64,000 nucleotides of DNA from Mycolicibacterium neworleansense (GTDB lineage: Bacteria; Actinomycetota; Actinomycetes; Mycobacteriales; Mycobacteriaceae). Numbering within the stretch: the first letter of the stretch is position 1; each line of letters starts with the position of its first letter. The notes beneath the pieces are model-generated. The model had not been told where the DNA came from. It ran no database searches and saw only the letters and a list, made by a program, of their open reading frames with translations. The DNA lies in assembly GCF_001245615.1 (NCBI RefSeq), contig NZ_CWKH01000002.1:186001-250000 (forward strand), in the 5' to 3' direction. Of this stretch, positions 1 through 7,951 are shown in pieces. Both the position numbers and the translations under genes were made by a program.

Positions 1-64
1 GGACGGCATCATCCTCGGCTGCCAGGCGCGGCCGGCCTCCGACGACATCCACATCGAATTCTGA
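1..64 (+). CDS. C-terminal end of a 2Fe-2S ferredoxin reductase (KshB/phenylacetate-oxygenase-reductase type), cut by the window edge
   Basis: Only the last 20 codons are present. They read D-G-I-I-L-G-C-Q-A-R-P-A-S-D-D-I-H-I-E-F and then TGA. A cysteine followed by Q-A-x-P-x-S-D-x at the very C-terminus is the last cluster ligand and tail of class IA oxygenase reductases such as KshB, which end with a plant-type 2Fe-2S ferredoxin domain. Such a reductase would pass electrons from NADH to a Rieske oxygenase; a KshA-like oxygenase lies about 32 kb downstream. The substrate and the rest of the protein cannot be judged from this window. Confidence 0.55.
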   Translation, partial: DGIILGCQARPASDDIHIEF

Positions 65-78
65 GCCGGTGGTCGGCA

Positions 79-95
79 CGTTTCCACTGACCGGG
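79..95. promoter_or_regulatory. Candidate shared promoter motif (TTCCRCTGACCGG), copy 1
   Basis: The string CGTTTCCACTGACCGGG lies 68 bases before the HsaA-like gene. Variants occur at 19294-19310 (GTGTTCCGCTGACCGGT), on the opposite strand at 31319-31335 (CCGGTCAGCGAGAACGC), and in shortened form at 33491-33503. All four precede steroid-type catabolic or regulator genes, so a shared operator is possible. It was recognised by eye only. Confidence 0.3.
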
Positions 96-162
96 ATTGG
101 CTCCCGCCACCGGGATCAAAGCGGTACACCATCAGTACAGCCCTCGACGATAGGACCGAACA

Positions 163-1344
163 ATGACTGAGCGCGTAATCGACCGGGTGCGCGACATCGC
201 CGACCAGCTGCGCCACCAGGGCGCCGAGGCCGAGAAGATCGGCAAGCTCACCGATGAGACCGTCAAGATGATGAAGTCGGCGGGCAACATCCGCCTCCTG
301 CAGCCGAAGGCTCACGGCGGCCTGGAGGTCCATCCGCGGGAGTTCGCCGAGACCGTGATGGCAACCGCGGCATTGGACCCATCGGCCGGGTGGATCAACG
401 GCGTGGTGGGGGTGCACCCGTACCAGCTGGCCTACGCCGACCCCAAGGTTGCCGCCGAGATCTGGGCTGACGACGTCGACACCTGGGTCGCATCTCCCTA
501 CGCGCCCCAAGGGGTGGCCAAGCCTGTCGACGGAGGCTACATCTTCAACGGCCGCTGGCAGTTCAGCTCGGGCACCGATCACTGTGACTGGATCTTCCTG
601 GGCGCGATGCTCGGGGACGCTGAGGGCAAGCCGCTGATGCCGCCGCAGATGCTGCACATGATCCTGCCGCGTTCGGACTACGAGATCGTTGAGGACTCGT
701 GGAATGTAGTGGGACTGCGGGGAACCGGCTCCAAGGACGTAATCGTCAAGGATGCGTTCGTGCCGTCCTACCGGACGATGGACGCGACGAAGGTGATGGA
801 CGGTACCGCTCAGCGTGAGGCCGGGATGACCGACACCCTCTATCTGATGCCGTGGTCGACGATGTTCCCGCTCGGGATCAGTTCTGCGACCATCGGCATC
901 GCCGAGGGCGCACTGGCCGCTGCACTCGACTACCAACGCGAGCGGGTCAACTCCAGCGGCGTCGCGATCAAAGACGATCCCTACGTGATGTACGCGATCG
1001 GCGAGGCCGCAGCGGACATCAACGCCGCCCGCCAGGAATTGCTGGCCAACGTCGACCGCATCTACGAGATTGTCGAGTCGGGCCGGGACGTCTCCTTCGA
1101 GGATCGTGCCGCAGGCCGGCGCACCCAGGTCCGCGCGGTGTGGCGAGCGGTTTCCGCGGTCGACGAGATCTTCGCACGCTGCGGCGGCAATGCAGCCCGG
1201 ATGGACAAACCGCTGCAACGCTATTGGCGCGATGTGCACGTCGGCCAGGCGCACGCCATCCACGTCCCCGGGACGGTCTATCACGCTTCCGCTCTGAGTT
1301 CGTTGGGCGTGGATCCCCAGGGTCCGCTGCGGGCGATGATCTGA
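163..1344 (+). CDS. HsaA-like flavin-dependent monooxygenase, oxygenase component (acyl-CoA dehydrogenase fold)
   Basis: A 393-residue protein of the group D two-component flavin monooxygenase family, which shares the acyl-CoA dehydrogenase fold. Family landmarks are LLQPKAHGGLE near residue 45, WINGVVGVHPYQLA near 95, FSSGTDHCDW near 130, and VVGLRGTGSKDVIVKD near 190. These align well with HsaA, which hydroxylates the phenolic ring-A product of steroid breakdown to a catechol using reduced flavin from HsaB. The next gene encodes an extradiol dioxygenase, the expected following step. The HsaB-like reductase is not adjacent; the only candidate in the window is at 36080. Start ATG at 163. The true substrate is inferred; other alkylphenols are possible. 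Confidence 0.82.
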   Translation: MTERVIDRVRDIADQLRHQGAEAEKIGKLTDETVKMMKSAGNIRLLQPKAHGGLEVHPREFAETVMATAALDPSAGWINGVVGVHPYQLAYADPKVAAEIWADDVDTWVASPYAPQGVAKPVDGGYIFNGRWQFSSGTDHCDWIFLGAMLGDAEGKPLMPPQMLHMILPRSDYEIVEDSWNVVGLRGTGSKDVIVKDAFVPSYRTMDATKVMDGTAQREAGMTDTLYLMPWSTMFPLGISSATIGIAEGALAAALDYQRERVNSSGVAIKDDPYVMYAIGEAAADINAARQELLANVDRIYEIVESGRDVSFEDRAAGRRTQVRAVWRAVSAVDEIFARCGGNAARMDKPLQRYWRDVHVGQAHAIHVPGTVYHASALSSLGVDPQGPLRAMI

Positions 1345-1358
1345 GAGGAGACAACTAC

Positions 1359-2267
1359 ATGGGATTGATCAAGAGCCTCGGCTACGTCAGCGTCGCGGCC
1401 TCCGACATCGAGCGCTGGCGGCACTTCGCCTTCAACGTGCTCGGATTCGCCACCGGTGACGGACCGGACGAATCCGCGCTGTATCTGCGGATGGACGAGC
1501 GGGCCGCGCGCATCATCGTGGTGCCCGGAGACGTCGACAAGATCGTCACCGTCGGCTGGGAGGTACGCGACCACGCCGACCTTGAGCGGGTGAAGGCGGC
1601 GCTAGAGACCGCCGGCGTGCCGTTCAAACAGCTGTCACTGCAAGAGGCCGACGCCCGCCGGGTCGAGGGAGCCATCGCTTTCGAGGACCCGGCCGGCACC
1701 GCGCTGGAGGTGTTCCATGGCCCGGTACTCGACCACTCCCCGGTGATCACGCCGTTCGGCGCGAAGTTCGTCACCGGCGAGCAGGGCCTGGGCCACGTGG
1801 TGCTACCCGCACTCGACGTCAGCGGCTTGTTCGAGTTCTACACAGAGGTCCTCGGTTTCAAGTCCCGCGGCGCGTTTCGCGTACCGGTGCCACCGGAGTT
1901 CGGACCGGTCCGGGTGCGGTTCATGGGAGTCAACCAGCGTCACCACAGCCTCGCGATCTGCCCCGCACAGACGCTGCGCGATCCCGGCCTCATCCATCTC
2001 ATGGTCGAAGTGGACACGCTTGACGCGGTGGGCCAGGCCCTCGACCGGGTCAATGCCGAGGGCTTCCAGCTCTCGTCCACCCTGGGCCGCCACACCAACG
2101 ACAAGATGGTGTCCTTCTATGTGCGCGCCCCCGGCGACTGGGATATCGAGTTCGGCACCGATGGCATGAAGGTCGACGAATCCTATTACACGGCAGAGGA
2201 AATCACCGCTGACAGCTATTGGGGCCACCAGTGGGTCACCGATCTACCGAAGGCCATGCAACCGTGA
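1359..2267 (+). CDS. Type I extradiol (catechol 2,3-type) dioxygenase, HsaC/BphC-like
   Basis: A 302-residue vicinal-oxygen-chelate protein made of two tandem VOC domains, the usual size of BphC/HsaC enzymes. The ferrous-iron triad is visible as His146 (GLGHVVLP), His213 (GLIHLMVE) and Glu264 (WDIEFGTDG). The second-sphere residues His195, His245 and Tyr254 are also present. It should cleave a catechol ring next to the two hydroxyls. The chosen ATG at 1359 has a GAGAGGAG ribosome site 8 bases upstream and lies 14 bases after the monooxygenase stop. An open frame extends further upstream but only shadows that gene. Monooxygenase and dioxygenase together form a catechol-making and ring-opening pair. 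Confidence 0.88.
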   Translation: MGLIKSLGYVSVAASDIERWRHFAFNVLGFATGDGPDESALYLRMDERAARIIVVPGDVDKIVTVGWEVRDHADLERVKAALETAGVPFKQLSLQEADARRVEGAIAFEDPAGTALEVFHGPVLDHSPVITPFGAKFVTGEQGLGHVVLPALDVSGLFEFYTEVLGFKSRGAFRVPVPPEFGPVRVRFMGVNQRHHSLAICPAQTLRDPGLIHLMVEVDTLDAVGQALDRVNAEGFQLSSTLGRHTNDKMVSFYVRAPGDWDIEFGTDGMKVDESYYTAEEITADSYWGHQWVTDLPKAMQP

Positions 2268-3730
2268 CACTCACCGAAGACATCCGGCCGATCCCGGCCA
2301 GCACGGTCACCGAGTGGGCCGACGAGGCCGATGTGGTGATCGCCGGTTACGGCGTTGCCGGCGCGGCCGCTGCGGTGGAGGCAACACGTGCCGGGGCCGA
2401 CGTATTGGTGCTGGAACGCACCGGGTCATGGGGCGGAGCCGCTTCCATGGCAGGTGGATTCATCTACCTCGGCGGCGGCACTGAAATCCAAAAGGCTTGC
2501 GGCTTCGACGATTCGGTCGACAACATGGCTGCTTTTCTCAATGTGGCCATGGGTCCTGGCGCTGATGGCGCGCGCATCGCCGACTACTGCGAGGGAAGCG
2601 TCGCGCACTTCGACTGGCTCGTCGGTTGCGGGGTGCCGTTCAAAGCCGAGTTCTTCGGCGAGCCGGGCTGGGAGCCGATGGGCGACCAGGGCCTCATGTA
2701 CAGCGGCGGAGAGAACTCCTATCCGTTCAACACCATCGCCACACCGGCACCTCGTGGGCACGTCCCCCAGATGCAGAACAAGAAGCAGGGCGAGTCCAGC
2801 GCGGGTTTCATGCTGATGAAGGGACTGGTCGACAGTGCCACCGCGGCCGGGGCACGGTCGCGGTACGACGTGCGGGTGCAGGCCCTGATCGTCGAGTCCG
2901 ACGGTCGGGTCGTCGGCATCCGGGCCCGCCGGTATGGCTCCACGATGGACATCCGGGCACGGCGGGGAGTAGTCCTGGCCACCGGCAGTTTCGCCTACAA
3001 CGACGCCATGGCCGCCCGGTATGCCCCGCGCATCGCCGGACGCCCGGCCGCCTCGATCGAGCAGCACGACGGGCACGCCATCCGGATGGCTCAGGCGATC
3101 GGTGCGGACCTGGCGCACATGGATGCCACCGAGGTCGCCCTTTTCATCGACCCTCAACAGTTGGTGCGCGGGATCCTGGTGAACGAACGTGGTCAGCGTT
3201 ATGTCGCCGAGGACACCTATCCCGGCCGGGCCGGCCAGTTGACGCTGTATCACCAGAACAACACGGCTTACCTGATCATCGACGGCGATGCCCAGGAGGA
3301 GGCGATGGCCTCATTGACCCCTCAGCTGATGCTGCGGCCGCCGACGTGGGTGGCCGACACCGTCGCCGATCTGGAGTCGGAAATCGGGCTGCCGCCGAAC
3401 TCACTGCAAGCAACGGTCGATGCTTACAACGACGGTGCGTCGCGGGGCGAGGACCCACTGCTGCACAAGAAAGCGCAGTGGCTCAGGCCGATCAAATCTC
3501 CGGTGGGAGCGATCGACCTGCGTGAGAGCACCGGCGGCTTCACGCTCGGCGGTCTGCACACCACGCTCGATGCCGAGGTACTGCACGTCAGCGGCGAGCC
3601 GATCCCGGGGCTCTTCGCGGCAGGGCGCTGCAGCGCCGGCCTGGCGGCGTGGGGCTATGCCAGTGGCGTGTCACTGGGTGACGGGAGCTTCTACGGCCGG
3701 CGGGCCGGGCGGGCCGCTGTCAGGGCATAG
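2264..3730 (+). CDS. FAD-binding dehydrogenase of the KstD/fumarate reductase flavoprotein family
   Basis: A 488-residue FAD_binding_2 protein. The N-terminal dinucleotide motif is VVIAGYGVAGAAAAVEA (about residues 25-41), followed by ERTGSWGGAASMAGG. The C-terminal FAD segment is GLFAAGRCSAGLAAWGYASGVSLGDGSFYGRRAG. This layout is shared by 3-ketosteroid-delta1-dehydrogenases, delta4-dehydrogenases and fumarate reductases. With about 490 residues it is shorter than the second homologue at 33553, so the substrate may differ. The GTG start at 2264 overlaps the TGA of the dioxygenase, which indicates translational coupling. An upstream ATG at 2219 lies inside the dioxygenase and is less likely. 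Confidence 0.78.
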   Translation: MTLTEDIRPIPASTVTEWADEADVVIAGYGVAGAAAAVEATRAGADVLVLERTGSWGGAASMAGGFIYLGGGTEIQKACGFDDSVDNMAAFLNVAMGPGADGARIADYCEGSVAHFDWLVGCGVPFKAEFFGEPGWEPMGDQGLMYSGGENSYPFNTIATPAPRGHVPQMQNKKQGESSAGFMLMKGLVDSATAAGARSRYDVRVQALIVESDGRVVGIRARRYGSTMDIRARRGVVLATGSFAYNDAMAARYAPRIAGRPAASIEQHDGHAIRMAQAIGADLAHMDATEVALFIDPQQLVRGILVNERGQRYVAEDTYPGRAGQLTLYHQNNTAYLIIDGDAQEEAMASLTPQLMLRPPTWVADTVADLESEIGLPPNSLQATVDAYNDGASRGEDPLLHKKAQWLRPIKSPVGAIDLRESTGGFTLGGLHTTLDAEVLHVSGEPIPGLFAAGRCSAGLAAWGYASGVSLGDGSFYGRRAGRAAVRA

Positions 3731-3770
3731 CCGCTGTTCATAGCATTACCGACAACGTCATGTGAGCAAT

Positions 3771-3798
3771 GGCCCCGTCGTTTCACGGCGGGGCCTTT
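3771..3798 (+). terminator. Intrinsic terminator-like hairpin after the catechol operon
   Basis: A perfect 7-bp stem, GGCCCCG/CGGGGCC, encloses an 11-base loop and is followed by TTT. It sits 40 bases after the flavoprotein stop and before the IclR operator, where the three-gene operon should end. The T-tract is short, as is usual in mycobacteria. Confidence 0.6.
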
Positions 3799-3860
3799 GC
3801 CGTGACGGCAATCGCTTTCCATCAATCATGTGACAGCACCCACACCAATATGCTACAAAC

Positions 3861-3884
3861 AGTCATATGACTAATAGTCATATG
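3861..3884. promoter_or_regulatory. Palindromic operator candidate upstream of the IclR gene
   Basis: AGTCATATGACT (3861-3872) is a perfect 12-bp palindrome. It is followed by a further AGTCATATG copy at 3876-3884. Read together, CATATGACTA and TAGTCATATG form a 10-bp inverted repeat around one base. A third half-site, CATATGACA, follows at 3894. In a GC-rich genome this AT-rich dyad directly before an IclR-type regulator strongly suggests an autoregulatory binding site. Confidence 0.6.
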
Positions 3885-3920
3885 TGGCCCAGGCATATGA
3901 CACCAAGCGGGAGGTCCCTC

Positions 3921-4760
3921 ATGACAATGGCTGTCGAGAAGGCGGGCGAAACGCCCAACGCTGTCATCGACCGGGTTTCCCTGGTCCTCGATGTCTTCAA
4001 CGGACCGGGCCGGCTCACGTTGGCCGAGATCGTGCGCCGCACCGGATTGCCCCGCTCCTCGGCCCATCGGATCCTGGAGCGCCTGGTCCAGTTGCGGTGG
4101 CTGCGACGCGACGGTCGCGATTACGAGTTGGGCATGCGGCTGGTGGAGCTGGGGTCGCTGGCACTGCATCAGGACCGCATCCACCGGGCCGCGATTCCCT
4201 TGTTGCGCGACCTGCACCGGGCCACCGGGCTCGTGGTCCACTTGGCCGTGCTGGATGCGGCCGACGTGGTGTACCTGGAGAAGATCGGTGGCCAAATGGT
4301 GACAGCCATTCCGACTCGTATCGGAGGACGACAGCCGGCGCACTGTACGGCGGTCGGGAAGGCCATCTTGGCCGACAACCCACCGGTGGACATCGACTTG
4401 ACTTCAGGCAGTACACGATTCTCGATCTCCAACGAACGGCAACTTGCCGCCGAACTCGCAAAGGTCCGTGCCCATGGCGTGGCATTCGAGCGGGAAGAAT
4501 CGTTGGTCGGGTTTGGCTGTGTGGCTGCACCGATCGGACCGGCCGGAGCAGCGGTCGCCGCGGTTTCGGTGTGCGGCCCCATGAACCGGATGACGTTCGA
4601 CCAGCGCCTGGCCGCTCCCGTTCGCATGACGGCGATGGGCATCTGGCGCAACGCCGAAGATGGGCCACAACGAGTGGCCCCGACCTTGCAACCCCTCCGG
4701 CCGTTGCGCGTCGGCAGCTCTGCCGGGCCGCGGACCTCTGCCACCCTGCTCCCGGCATGA
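3921..4760 (+). CDS. IclR-family transcriptional regulator
   Basis: A 279-residue regulator with an N-terminal winged helix-turn-helix (LTLAEIVRRTGLPRSSAHRILERLVQLRWL, about residues 35-65) and an IclR effector domain. The effector domain is recognised by ARCTAVGKAIL-type sequence (HCTAVGKAILA) and by GVAFEREESLVGFGCVAAPI. IclR proteins sense small aromatic or organic acids and usually control adjacent catabolic genes. The ATG at 3921 is chosen because GGGAGG lies 6 bases before it. A longer frame from 3867 would start inside the palindromic operator. Its stop overlaps the start of the esterase gene (ATGA), so the two are co-expressed. Confidence 0.88.
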   Translation: MTMAVEKAGETPNAVIDRVSLVLDVFNGPGRLTLAEIVRRTGLPRSSAHRILERLVQLRWLRRDGRDYELGMRLVELGSLALHQDRIHRAAIPLLRDLHRATGLVVHLAVLDAADVVYLEKIGGQMVTAIPTRIGGRQPAHCTAVGKAILADNPPVDIDLTSGSTRFSISNERQLAAELAKVRAHGVAFEREESLVGFGCVAAPIGPAGAAVAAVSVCGPMNRMTFDQRLAAPVRMTAMGIWRNAEDGPQRVAPTLQPLRPLRVGSSAGPRTSATLLPA

Positions 4761-5680
4761 ACCTAGATCCACAGATCGCGGGTCTGATCGAGACACTGGA
4801 TTCGGGCTTTCCGCCGGTACACACGATGACCGGCGCACAAGCCCGTGAAGCGATCCGCAGCCGGTTCGTCGCAAACCCGCAGCCCGAGTTCATCGCACAC
4901 GTCGACGACCACCAGGTGGCAGTCGACAACGGGCGCATCGACATCAGGGTCTACCGCCCCGATGCTCCCGAACCACTGCCCATGCTGGTGTATGCCCATG
5001 GTGGCGGGTTCGTGTTCTGCGATCTCGACAGCCACGATGGCTTGTGTCGCAACTTGGCGAATCTGATTCCTGCCGTGGTGGTTTCGGTCGCGTATCGGCT
5101 GGCCCCCGAGCATCGCTGGCCCACCGCGGCCGAAGACTTCTACGCGGCCCTCCGCTGGGCCGTCGATCATGCCGTCGAACTCGGTGCTGATGCGTCCCGC
5201 GTCGCTGTGGGCGGTGACAGCGCAGGCGGCAATCTGGCTGCGGTCGCCACGCATATGGCCCGTGACCGCGGCGGGCCGGACCTGGCCGCTCAGCTGCTCC
5301 TCTATCCCGTGATTGCCGCGGACTTCGACACCGAGTCCTACCAACTTTTCGGCCGGGGCTTCTACAACCCTCGACCGGCGCTGCAGTGGTACTGGGACCA
5401 GTACGTACCCGCCGTCACGGACCGCCAAAACCCCTATGCCTCACCGCTACACGGCGACCTCGGCGGATTGCCGCCGGCGGTTGTCGTACTCGCGGGCCAC
5501 GATCCACTGCGGGATGAGGGCATCGCATACACCGATGCCCTCGAGGCGGCCGGGGTACCGACTGTGCGGTGCGCGTTCGACGGTGGCATCCACGGATTCA
5601 TGACGATGCCGATGCTCGACATCGCGCACCAGGCGAGGCGACAGGCCGGCGACGCGTTAGGTGAGCTGCTCGGCCGGTAG
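4757..5680 (+). CDS. Alpha/beta hydrolase, hormone-sensitive-lipase family (carboxylesterase)
   Basis: A 307-residue esterase of the HSL (bacterial group IV) family. It carries the oxyanion-hole motif HGGG (81-84), the nucleophile elbow GDSAGG with Ser155, and the triad partners Asp249 (AGHDPLRDEG) and His279 (GGIHGF). Mycobacterial relatives are the LipH/LipI/NlhH-type esterases, which act on short acyl esters and lactones. Its ATG overlaps the IclR stop by four bases, so regulator and enzyme form one unit. A role in hydrolysing an ester made by the Baeyer-Villiger enzyme at 10160 is plausible but only inferred. The last 24 bases overlap the convergent flavin oxidoreductase gene. Confidence 0.87.
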   Translation: MNLDPQIAGLIETLDSGFPPVHTMTGAQAREAIRSRFVANPQPEFIAHVDDHQVAVDNGRIDIRVYRPDAPEPLPMLVYAHGGGFVFCDLDSHDGLCRNLANLIPAVVVSVAYRLAPEHRWPTAAEDFYAALRWAVDHAVELGADASRVAVGGDSAGGNLAAVATHMARDRGGPDLAAQLLLYPVIAADFDTESYQLFGRGFYNPRPALQWYWDQYVPAVTDRQNPYASPLHGDLGGLPPAVVVLAGHDPLRDEGIAYTDALEAAGVPTVRCAFDGGIHGFMTMPMLDIAHQARRQAGDALGELLGR

Positions 5681-6862
5681 CACGGCACCGTACCGTTGCT
5701 CGGGGTCGAGTACGCAGTGGGTACGACCGAACACCGTCACCATGCACTTGTTGTTGTGATTGCAGCGGCCGCGTGACGCGGGTTCGGCGATCATCGCGTT
5801 GACCCGGTCCGGTTCCCGCAACAGCGCCCGCCCCATGGCGAAGAAGTCGAACCCTTCCCGCATGCCTATCTCAAGGTGTTCGCGATCGTTGATGCCACCC
5901 AGCAGAATCAGTTTGGTGTTGCGCATCAACGGCACGAACTGCCGGGCGGCGTCGAGCATGTACAGGTCTCGATACGGGTAGACCCCCATCGTCTGCTTGC
6001 CCACCAGCCTGATGGCCGGGCGCAAGGGCGCCGGCATCACCTTCGCGAACTCCTTGACCGGGACGTCGCCACGGAACAGGTACATGGGCTTGTACACCGA
6101 CGAACCCTGAGTCAGCTCGATCGCGTCAAGGGTGGCATCGGCATCGAGAAGTTGAGCCGTCCGCAACGCCTCGTCGATCCAGATGCTGCCCGGAAGCCCG
6201 TCGTCCATGTCCAGTTTGGCGATCACCGCGACCCGATCACCGACCACCTCGCGGACGCGTGCCGCGATCTCCCGTACGAACCGCGATCGGTTGTCGATGT
6301 CACCGCCGTACTCGTCCTTGCGTCGATTGATCAGTGGACTCAGGAACGAACTGGGCAGATAGAGATGCCCGAAATGCAGTTCGACGGCATCGAATCCGGC
6401 ATCGACCGCTACCTGGGCCGCCGCGCTGAACTGGTCGATCACGCGCGCGATCTCGGCGCGGGTGATCTCGCGGCAATAGGCGAAGGAGGTGGGGTTGACG
6501 AATCGGCTCGGCGCCACCGCGGTGACGCCGGTCAGCTTTTTCTGCGCCACCACGCCGGCGTGCCCGAGCTGAGCCGAAATCGCAGCTCCCGCACCGTGCA
6601 CCGCGTCGGTGAGCCGGCGCAGTCCCGGTAGCGCCTTGCCGTCCATGACGATCTGCCCCGGCGCGCTGGCACCCTGCGGCGACACGCAGCAGTAGGCAAC
6701 GGTGGTCATACCGACGCCGCCCTCGGCAAAGCTGCGATGGAAGTCGATGAGGTCATCGGTGACGAGACCGTCGGGAGATCGACCTTCCGATGTGGCGGCC
6801 TTGATGACCCTGTTCCGCAGGGTTACTGGTCCAAGCTGGGTGGGGGCGAACGGATCGGTCAT
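5657..6862 (-). CDS. NADH:flavin oxidoreductase, Old Yellow Enzyme family
   Basis: About 401 residues forming a single TIM-barrel FMN domain. Family features are PTQLGPVTLRNRVIKAATSEG at the N-terminus, QLGHAG near 105, the HFGHLYLPSSFLSPLINRRKDEYGG signature near 170-195, and GGINDREHLEIGMREGFDFFAMGRALLREP near 345. Such enzymes reduce activated C=C bonds in enones or dienoyl-CoAs. The C-terminus has C-N-H-N-N-K-C, a possible remnant of the Fe-S ligands of dienoyl-CoA reductases, but the C-terminal FAD/NAD domain is absent. The ATG at 6862 begins MTDPFAPT. A longer form from 6889 exists; neither start has a clear ribosome site. Confidence 0.83.
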   Translation of the reverse strand: MTDPFAPTQLGPVTLRNRVIKAATSEGRSPDGLVTDDLIDFHRSFAEGGVGMTTVAYCCVSPQGASAPGQIVMDGKALPGLRRLTDAVHGAGAAISAQLGHAGVVAQKKLTGVTAVAPSRFVNPTSFAYCREITRAEIARVIDQFSAAAQVAVDAGFDAVELHFGHLYLPSSFLSPLINRRKDEYGGDIDNRSRFVREIAARVREVVGDRVAVIAKLDMDDGLPGSIWIDEALRTAQLLDADATLDAIELTQGSSVYKPMYLFRGDVPVKEFAKVMPAPLRPAIRLVGKQTMGVYPYRDLYMLDAARQFVPLMRNTKLILLGGINDREHLEIGMREGFDFFAMGRALLREPDRVNAMIAEPASRGRCNHNNKCMVTVFGRTHCVLDPEQRYGAVLPAEQLT

Positions 6863-6962
6863 CGCCACACCATCGCGCCGACACACCATGCCGTCAACGG
6901 TGGTTTCCCGATGGCCGGGAACGCTGTGCCGCCGTCAAGGCGGCCGATCGTAATCTCGGTTC

Positions 6963-7943
6963 ATGGCTGAGGTTTTCGTCGTCGATCGGGTAGTCACAAG
7001 GCCGGGCTGCGCCCAGAAGTTCATCGACGCCTACTTGGCCGGGTATGCCCCGGGTGCCCGTGATCGCGGCATGACGCTGCGCGACGTCGTGGTCAGCCCG
7101 CCCATCTGGTTTGAAGACCGATCCAACGTGGTCACCGCTACCTGGACGCTGCCCAGCCCCCGGGCCTGGTGGCAGATGACCTGGCAGGGCCGGCCCGACC
7201 CTGCCGTTGCGCGGTGGTGGGACAGCATCACCGATCTGGTGGTGGAACGCAGCCGCGAAGTGGCTTCCGCTGCCGACTCCATCACCGATGTGTCACCCAC
7301 CCTGCCGATCGCATCAGCCGGTGCTGCCACACTCGGGGTCACCCGCTTGCTCGACGTCGACGAGTCCGACCGCGACCGCATCCTGGGCGTCCTACGCGAT
7401 GCAGCCGAACACAGCGGAGCGTCGAGAGCGTTGGTAGAGCCGACCCTGCCGGGTTCACGCAATGGTGGCGATATCCTGGTCCATCTGCGGTTTGCAAACG
7501 AAGGTGACTGGCAGAAGAGCGATTTCGACGATTCACTGGCGGACCCGGCGATCATGCGTGTGAATGGAGTGACCTACCAGGGAGCTCCGCTCCGCCGCGG
7601 CAGTGGCACCGTGTACCGCGCACTCCTGCTGCGTGTACCCGACGAGGTAGAGGCCGAGACCGTCGCAGCATTCGAAAGCGAGTTGTCGATGATGCCCCGA
7701 TACGTCCCCACCATCGCCGCATGGCAGCTCAGCCGGGTCGAGCAGGCAATCGGGACCAGCGACTGGACCCACGTCTTCGAACAGGAATTCACCGACGTGG
7801 ACGGCTTGATGGGGCCATACCTCATGCACCCGATCCACTGGGCGGTGGTCGACCGTTGGTTCGATCCCGAGACCACCGACATCATTGTGCGCGACCGGGT
7901 ATGCCACAGCTTCTGCGACCTTCCCGCTCCCGTGCTCTCCTGA
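6963..7943 (+). CDS. Dimeric alpha/beta-barrel (Dabb-like) protein of unknown function
   Basis: A 326-residue protein with no assigned enzyme activity. The C-terminal third (YVPTIAAWQLSRV, then WTHVFEQEFTDVDGLMGPYLMHPIHWAVVDRWFDPE) is the stress-responsive A/B barrel pattern. The N-terminal part (VFVVDRVVTRPGCAQKFIDAY) looks like a second ferredoxin-fold barrel. Relatives occur in mycobacterial and rhodococcal steroid and aromatic catabolic clusters, and some related barrels act as isomerases or monooxygenases. It is transcribed divergently from the Old Yellow Enzyme gene. The shared upstream region holds GTCAACGGTGGT (6893-6904), which recurs exactly at 19309. Confidence 0.68.
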   Translation: MAEVFVVDRVVTRPGCAQKFIDAYLAGYAPGARDRGMTLRDVVVSPPIWFEDRSNVVTATWTLPSPRAWWQMTWQGRPDPAVARWWDSITDLVVERSREVASAADSITDVSPTLPIASAGAATLGVTRLLDVDESDRDRILGVLRDAAEHSGASRALVEPTLPGSRNGGDILVHLRFANEGDWQKSDFDDSLADPAIMRVNGVTYQGAPLRRGSGTVYRALLLRVPDEVEAETVAAFESELSMMPRYVPTIAAWQLSRVEQAIGTSDWTHVFEQEFTDVDGLMGPYLMHPIHWAVVDRWFDPETTDIIVRDRVCHSFCDLPAPVLS

Positions 7944-7951
7944 CCTCCCGC

